From NCBI GenBank assembly GCA_031418215.1, contig JANOXC010000140.1:1-17450 (forward strand): DNA of 17,450 nucleotides, in the 5' to 3' direction. Positions 14,534 to 17,450 of the stretch are shown one piece after another. The position numbers were made by a program, and so were the translations under genes. The notes under the pieces were generated by a model that saw nothing but the letters and a program-made list of their open reading frames with translations, was not told the DNA's origin and searched no databases. Within the stretch, counting starts at the first letter, position 1, and every line of letters starts with the position of its first letter. The DNA comes from JANOXC01 sp031418215 (GTDB lineage Bacteria; Bacteroidota; Bacteroidia; AKYH767-A; OLB10).

Positions 14534-15433
14534 GTGAAAGAGGCAGCGCGTTTTTTATCGTATTTAAAGTATGAAAGGAGGTTTTCAGCGCATACGTTGG
14601 TTGCTTATGAGTCCGATCTTCTGCAGTTTACTGATTATTTGCAGGTTCAATACCAGCTTTCAGATATTCAACAGGTCAACCACTTGCTGATCCGTTCATG
14701 GGTGGTCTCACTCATTGAAGCGAAGTTAAATCCCCGATCAGTCAATCGAAAAATCACCACATTACGTTCGTTTTTCCGATTTCTACAGCGCGAAAAGATC
14801 ATTACTGTGAATCCGATGCTTAAAATAAAAGCGCCAAAGTCTGCTAAGCGTTTGCCTGAGTATGTGGATGATAAAAGAATGGACATTGTATTGGCCGAGC
14901 AAGAAGAAGTGCCTTCTTATGTTAATTTAAGAAACCACCTCATTCTTGAATTCTTTTATATGACAGGTGTTCGATTATCGGAACTGATAGGCTTGAAACT
15001 TGGCGATGTAAATTTATACAACCTTTCAATTTCGGTTTTTGGTAAAAGGAGTAAGGTCAGGCAAATACCGGTAACCAATTCCTTTAAAAGAAAGATGGAA
15101 AAATACCTGGAAGAGCGGAAACAGTTTTTACAAGAGGTAGAAAAAAAGTCCGACTATTTTTTCTTGAACAACAAAGGAAACCAATTATATCCAAAATTCG
15201 TTTACCGCATTGTTCAAGGAGAATTATCCAAGCATCAACAAATCACCAATACCAAGAAAAGTCCGCATATTTTGCGTCATTCATTTGCCACGGCCATGTT
15301 AAATAAAGGTGCAGATATCAATGCCATTAAAGAATTGCTTGGCCATAGCAGTTTGGCGGCAACGCAGGTTTATACCCACAATACCATTGAAAAGCTCAAG
15401 GATATTTATAAGCAGGCTTTTCCAAAAGCATAA
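14534..15433 (+). CDS. xerC: XerC/XerD-type tyrosine recombinase
   Basis: A 299-residue site-specific recombinase. The N-terminal SAM-like core-binding domain is at about 1-85 (FLSYLKYERRFSAHTLVAYESDL). The catalytic domain carries the full set: Arg147 (TGVRLSEL), Lys171 (GKRSKVR), His245 and Arg248 (HILRHSFAT), His271 (LLGHSSL) and the nucleophile Tyr280 (QVYTHN). Length and motifs fit Xer recombinases that resolve chromosome dimers at dif. Whether this is XerC or XerD cannot be settled by reading. The start is GTG 14534, right after an in-frame TAA, and no ATG is near. The gene sits between rpsU and hpf, as in many Bacteroidota, with hpf beginning 24 bases after it. No integron, attachment site or mobile gene is nearby, so it looks chromosomal. 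Confidence 0.92.
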   Translation: MKEAARFLSYLKYERRFSAHTLVAYESDLLQFTDYLQVQYQLSDIQQVNHLLIRSWVVSLIEAKLNPRSVNRKITTLRSFFRFLQREKIITVNPMLKIKAPKSAKRLPEYVDDKRMDIVLAEQEEVPSYVNLRNHLILEFFYMTGVRLSELIGLKLGDVNLYNLSISVFGKRSKVRQIPVTNSFKRKMEKYLEERKQFLQEVEKKSDYFFLNNKGNQLYPKFVYRIVQGELSKHQQITNTKKSPHILRHSFATAMLNKGADINAIKELLGHSSLAATQVYTHNTIEKLKDIYKQAFPKA

Positions 15434-15457
15434 ATAAATCCAAATAGTTAGAAATCT

Positions 15458-15757
15458 ATGAAAGTTAGCGTTCAATCCATCCATTTTGTTGCCGATAAAA
15501 AATTATTGACTTTTATTGAAGAAAAAGTTGATAAACTCAGGCAGTTCTATGAAGATATTATTGACAGTGAAGTTTTTCTCCGCTTAGATAAATCGGATAA
15601 CCTGGAAAATAAAATAGCCGAAATAAGGATAAACACCCCTGGCAAAACTTTATTTGCCAAGGAGCAATGCAAAAGCTTCGAAGAGGCTACAGATCAAGCC
15701 ATTGAGGCTTTACGCCGGCAGATCACCAAGTATAAAGACAAGCAAAGAGGCAACTAA
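15458..15757 (+). CDS. hpf: Short ribosome hibernation promoting factor (HPF/RaiA family)
   Basis: A 99-residue protein of the HPF/YfiA family, which binds the decoding channel of idle 30S subunits and protects ribosomes in slow growth. The typical start MKVSVQSIHFVADKKLLTFIEEKVDKL is followed by FLRLDKSDNLENKIAEIRI and a second helix, SFEEATDQAIEALRRQITKYKDK. It has only the N-terminal domain and lacks the C-terminal dimerisation domain of long HPF. It lies 24 bases after xerC and is probably cotranscribed with it. A gap of 169 bases before the first tRNA contains a separate promoter. Confidence 0.93.
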   Translation: MKVSVQSIHFVADKKLLTFIEEKVDKLRQFYEDIIDSEVFLRLDKSDNLENKIAEIRINTPGKTLFAKEQCKSFEEATDQAIEALRRQITKYKDKQRGN

Positions 15758-15857
15758 TTTACAAGCGTATTAATGTTCAGACAGCCGGTTTATTATTTTT
15801 ATATCTGATCGATTTATCAGCTGATGGCGGCATCAAATTAAAAATTTTCAGACTGCC

Positions 15858-15887
15858 TTGTTTACTATTAAAACTTCACTAAGTTTG
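15858..15887 (+). promoter_or_regulatory. Promoter of the tRNA-tuf unit (TTG, 19 bases, TAAGTTTG)
   Basis: TTG at 15858-15860 and TAAGTTTG at 15880-15887 match the Bacteroidota promoter consensus, with the same 19-base spacer as the rpsU promoter. Transcription would begin near 15893, about 33 bases before the first tRNA. Confidence 0.7.
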
Positions 15888-15926
15888 CAGTCCCTTTTTC
15901 GGGGGGGTATGTAATCTCGAAAAAAA

Positions 15927-16000
15927 GCCGATGTAGCTCAGTTGGCCAGAGCTACTGATTTGTAATCAGTGGGTCGGGGGTTCGAATCCCTCCATCGGCT
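15927..16000 (+). tRNA. tRNA-Thr (anticodon TGT)
   Basis: A 74-base cloverleaf. The acceptor GCCGATG (15927-15933) pairs with CATCGGC (15993-15999). The anticodon stem ACTGA/TCAGT frames the loop TTTGTAA with anticodon TGT, which reads ACA. The T-arm contains GGTTCGAATCC. The discriminator base is T16000 and no CCA is encoded. Confidence 0.97.
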
Positions 16001-16033
16001 CAGTATGTTCTTTAAAAGATAAAAAGTTAACCA

Positions 16034-16116
16034 GGGGCAATACCAGAGTGGCCAAATGGGGCAGACTGTAAATCTGCTGTCTTTCGACTTCGGTGGTTCG
16101 AATCCATCTTGCCCCA
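16034..16116 (+). tRNA. tRNA-Tyr (anticodon GTA)
   Basis: An 83-base class II cloverleaf with a long variable arm (about CTGTCTTTCGACTTCGG). The acceptor GGGGCAA (16034-16040) pairs with TTGCCCC (16109-16115). The stem GCAGA/TCTGC frames the loop CTGTAAA, anticodon GTA. Discriminator A16116; no CCA is encoded. Confidence 0.97.
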
Positions 16117-16137
16117 CTGGTATTAGTTTATTGGTTG

Positions 16138-16195
16138 CTGGTTTCCTGTTCCTGGTTTTACTTGGATAAAAGAAACTGGAAACCTGAAACAGAAA
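16138..16195. repeat. Imperfect inverted repeat in the tRNA-Tyr/tRNA-Gly spacer
   Basis: CTGGTTTCCTGTTCCTGGTTT on one side and GAAACTGGAAACCTGAAACAG on the other are imperfect inverse copies with a short A/T-rich centre. They fill most of the 80-base spacer and could fold into a hairpin in the tRNA precursor. Confidence 0.5.
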
Positions 16196-16196
16196 T

Positions 16197-16269
16197 GCGG
16201 AAGTAGCTCAGTTGGTAGAGCGACAGCCTTCCAAGCTGTAGGTCGCGGGTTCGAGCCTCGTCTTCCGCT
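16197..16269 (+). tRNA. tRNA-Gly (anticodon TCC)
   Basis: A 73-base cloverleaf. The acceptor GCGGAAG (16197-16203) pairs with CTTCCGC (16262-16268). The stem ACAGC/GCTGT frames the loop CTTCCAA, anticodon TCC. The T-arm contains GGTTCGAGCC. Discriminator T16269; no CCA is encoded. Confidence 0.97.
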
Positions 16270-16277
16270 CGAAAAAG

Positions 16278-16342
16278 AGTTAATGGTTAAAAGTTATTTG
16301 TTAATAGCACATCAATTAACATTTAGCAATTAACAGTTAACT
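16278..16342. repeat. TTAA-rich imperfect palindrome in the tRNA-Gly/tRNA-Thr spacer
   Basis: AGTTAATGGTTAA near the left end and TTAACAGTTAACTT at the right end are imperfect inverse copies. The words TTAA and AATTAAC recur between them. They fill the 83-base spacer between two tRNAs. Confidence 0.5.
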
Positions 16343-16352
16343 TCCTTGACAA

Positions 16353-16424
<72 letters not shown>

Positions 16425-16596
16425 CACGATTAAAGAGAGGGGAGTGATTTTAGAGTGTTGGAATTGTAAAAATTCCGAATGAATTAAAAGGATGCAAGTT
16501 TCTGAAATTCTAAAGCTGAAAAAAAGTAAAGAGTGAATTATATCAAGCTTAAAAAATAAAAACCTAATAAGTATTAACAATTAACTTCTTCATAAA

Positions 16597-17450
16597 ATGG
16601 CAAAAGAGAAATTTGATCGTTCCAAACCACACGTAAATATTGGAACTATTGGTCACGTTGACCACGGCAAAACCACACTTACTGCAGCTATTACAACTGT
16701 ATTGGCTAAGCAGGGTCTGGCAGATATTCGTTCATTCGATTCAATTGATAATGCACCTGAAGAGAAAGCACGCGGTATCACTATTAATACTGCTCACGTT
16801 GAGTATTCAACTAAAAACCGTCACTACGCTCACGTTGACTGTCCGGGTCACGCGGATTATGTAAAGAACATGGTTACGGGTGCAGCTCAGATGGATGGTG
16901 CTATTTTAGTGGTAGCAGCTACAGATGGACCGATGCCACAAACAAGAGAGCATATTCTTTTGGCGCGCCAGGTTGGTGTTCCAAAGGTTGTTGTTTTTAT
17001 GAATAAAGTTGACATGGTTGATGATGAGGAATTATTAGACCTTGTTGAAATGGAAATCCGAGAGCTTTTAACATTCTATCAATATGATGGTGAGAACACT
17101 CCTGTTATCCGTGGTTCAGCTTTAGGTGGTCTGAATGCTGATGCGAAATGGGTTCCAAAAATCAATGAATTGATGGAAGCAGTGGATACTTTTATTCCAA
17201 TTCCTCCACGTATGGTTGACCTTCCTTTCCTAATGCCGGTTGAAGACGTGTTCTCCATAACTGGTCGTGGAACAGTTGCAACAGGTCGTATCGAGCGTGG
17301 TGTAATCAACTCAAATGATTCAGTAGAAATTATCGGAATGCAGGTTGAAAAGAAAACATCAACCGTTACTGGTGTTGAGATGTTCCGTAAAATACTTGAT
17401 CGTGGTGAAGCCGGTGATAACGTTGGTTTATTATTAAGAGGTATTGAAAA
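16597..17450 (+). CDS. tuf: Elongation factor Tu, 5' part (runs off right edge)
   Basis: The GTPase that carries aminoacyl-tRNA to the ribosome. The first 284 codons are present and the rest lies beyond the window. From ATG 16597 the protein reads MAKEKFDRSKPHVNIGTIG. The P-loop GHVDHGKT is at 19-26, ARGITI of switch I at 58-63, DCPGH at 81-85 and NKVD at 136-139. A G5 motif, GSAL, lies near 173. Domain 2 (about from residue 210) begins with LPFLMPVEDVFSITGRGTVATGRIERG. No Shine-Dalgarno sequence or clear TAnnTTTG lies in the 172 bases between the last tRNA and the start, so it is probably read from the tRNA promoter. That spacer holds a small hairpin (GGAATT 16460-16465, AATTCC 16471-16476). 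Confidence 0.98.
   Translation, partial: MAKEKFDRSKPHVNIGTIGHVDHGKTTLTAAITTVLAKQGLADIRSFDSIDNAPEEKARGITINTAHVEYSTKNRHYAHVDCPGHADYVKNMVTGAAQMDGAILVVAATDGPMPQTREHILLARQVGVPKVVVFMNKVDMVDDEELLDLVEMEIRELLTFYQYDGENTPVIRGSALGGLNADAKWVPKINELMEAVDTFIPIPPRMVDLPFLMPVEDVFSITGRGTVATGRIERGVINSNDSVEIIGMQVEKKTSTVTGVEMFRKILDRGEAGDNVGLLLRGIE

Noticed and set aside
16640..16864. 74-codon frame inside tuf in another frame
   Set aside because: It lies wholly within the conserved EF-Tu coding sequence and has no features of its own.

Overview
The window looks like a chromosomal stretch from a Bacteroidota bacterium, probably Chitinophagales or Sphingobacteriales. The evidence is a gldF-gldG-DUF4340-dnaN cluster, a DUF4293 gene, a Rho factor with a large charged insertion, the gene order rpsU-xerC-hpf-tRNA(Thr,Tyr,Gly,Thr)-tuf, promoters of the Bacteroidota type (TTTG, 19 bases, TAnnTTTG), and the absence of Shine-Dalgarno sequences before nearly all genes. 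The DNA is moderately AT-rich, and it is richest in A+T over the first 900 bases.

Layout. Bases 1-842 hold four small genes on the + strand. They are the tail of a DUF6934-like protein, a 49-residue partner followed by a strong terminator, a 59-residue protein, and a 70-residue winged-helix-like protein. This part reads as accessory. A tandem heptamer then leads to an Mpl-type Mur ligase (988-2376, peptidoglycan recycling), which converges on rho (2395-4170, minus). A 385-base gap separates rho from a DUF4293 membrane protein (4556-5035). Its end overlaps a convergent YfcE-like phosphodiesterase (5027-5533, minus).

A minus-strand run follows, transcribed from about 10.8 kb down to about 5.6 kb: gldF, gldG, a DUF4340-like membrane-anchored protein, dnaN (sliding clamp) and a small two-helix membrane protein. 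GldF and GldG are the permease and auxiliary subunits of an ABC system linked to gliding and cell-surface transport. A 983-residue hybrid histidine kinase diverges from gldF (10971-13922, plus). It carries PAS, HisKA, HATPase, receiver and Hpt domains, and no output regulator gene is visible beside it.

The right end (14.1-17.45 kb) is a translation cluster. It contains rpsU (bS21), a XerC/D-type tyrosine recombinase, a short ribosome hibernation factor, four tRNA genes, and the first 284 codons of tuf (EF-Tu), which runs off the window. The clearest regulatory signal is before rpsU: a near-perfect Shine-Dalgarno sequence in a genome that otherwise ignores it. In Bacteroidota this is the arrangement associated with bS21-dependent autoregulation.

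I see no CRISPR array, insertion sequence, prophage or obvious defence island. The items most worth a second look are the rpsU leader, the imperfect palindromic spacers between genes, the DUF6934 cassette and the Rho insertion. Most genes are ordinary housekeeping genes.
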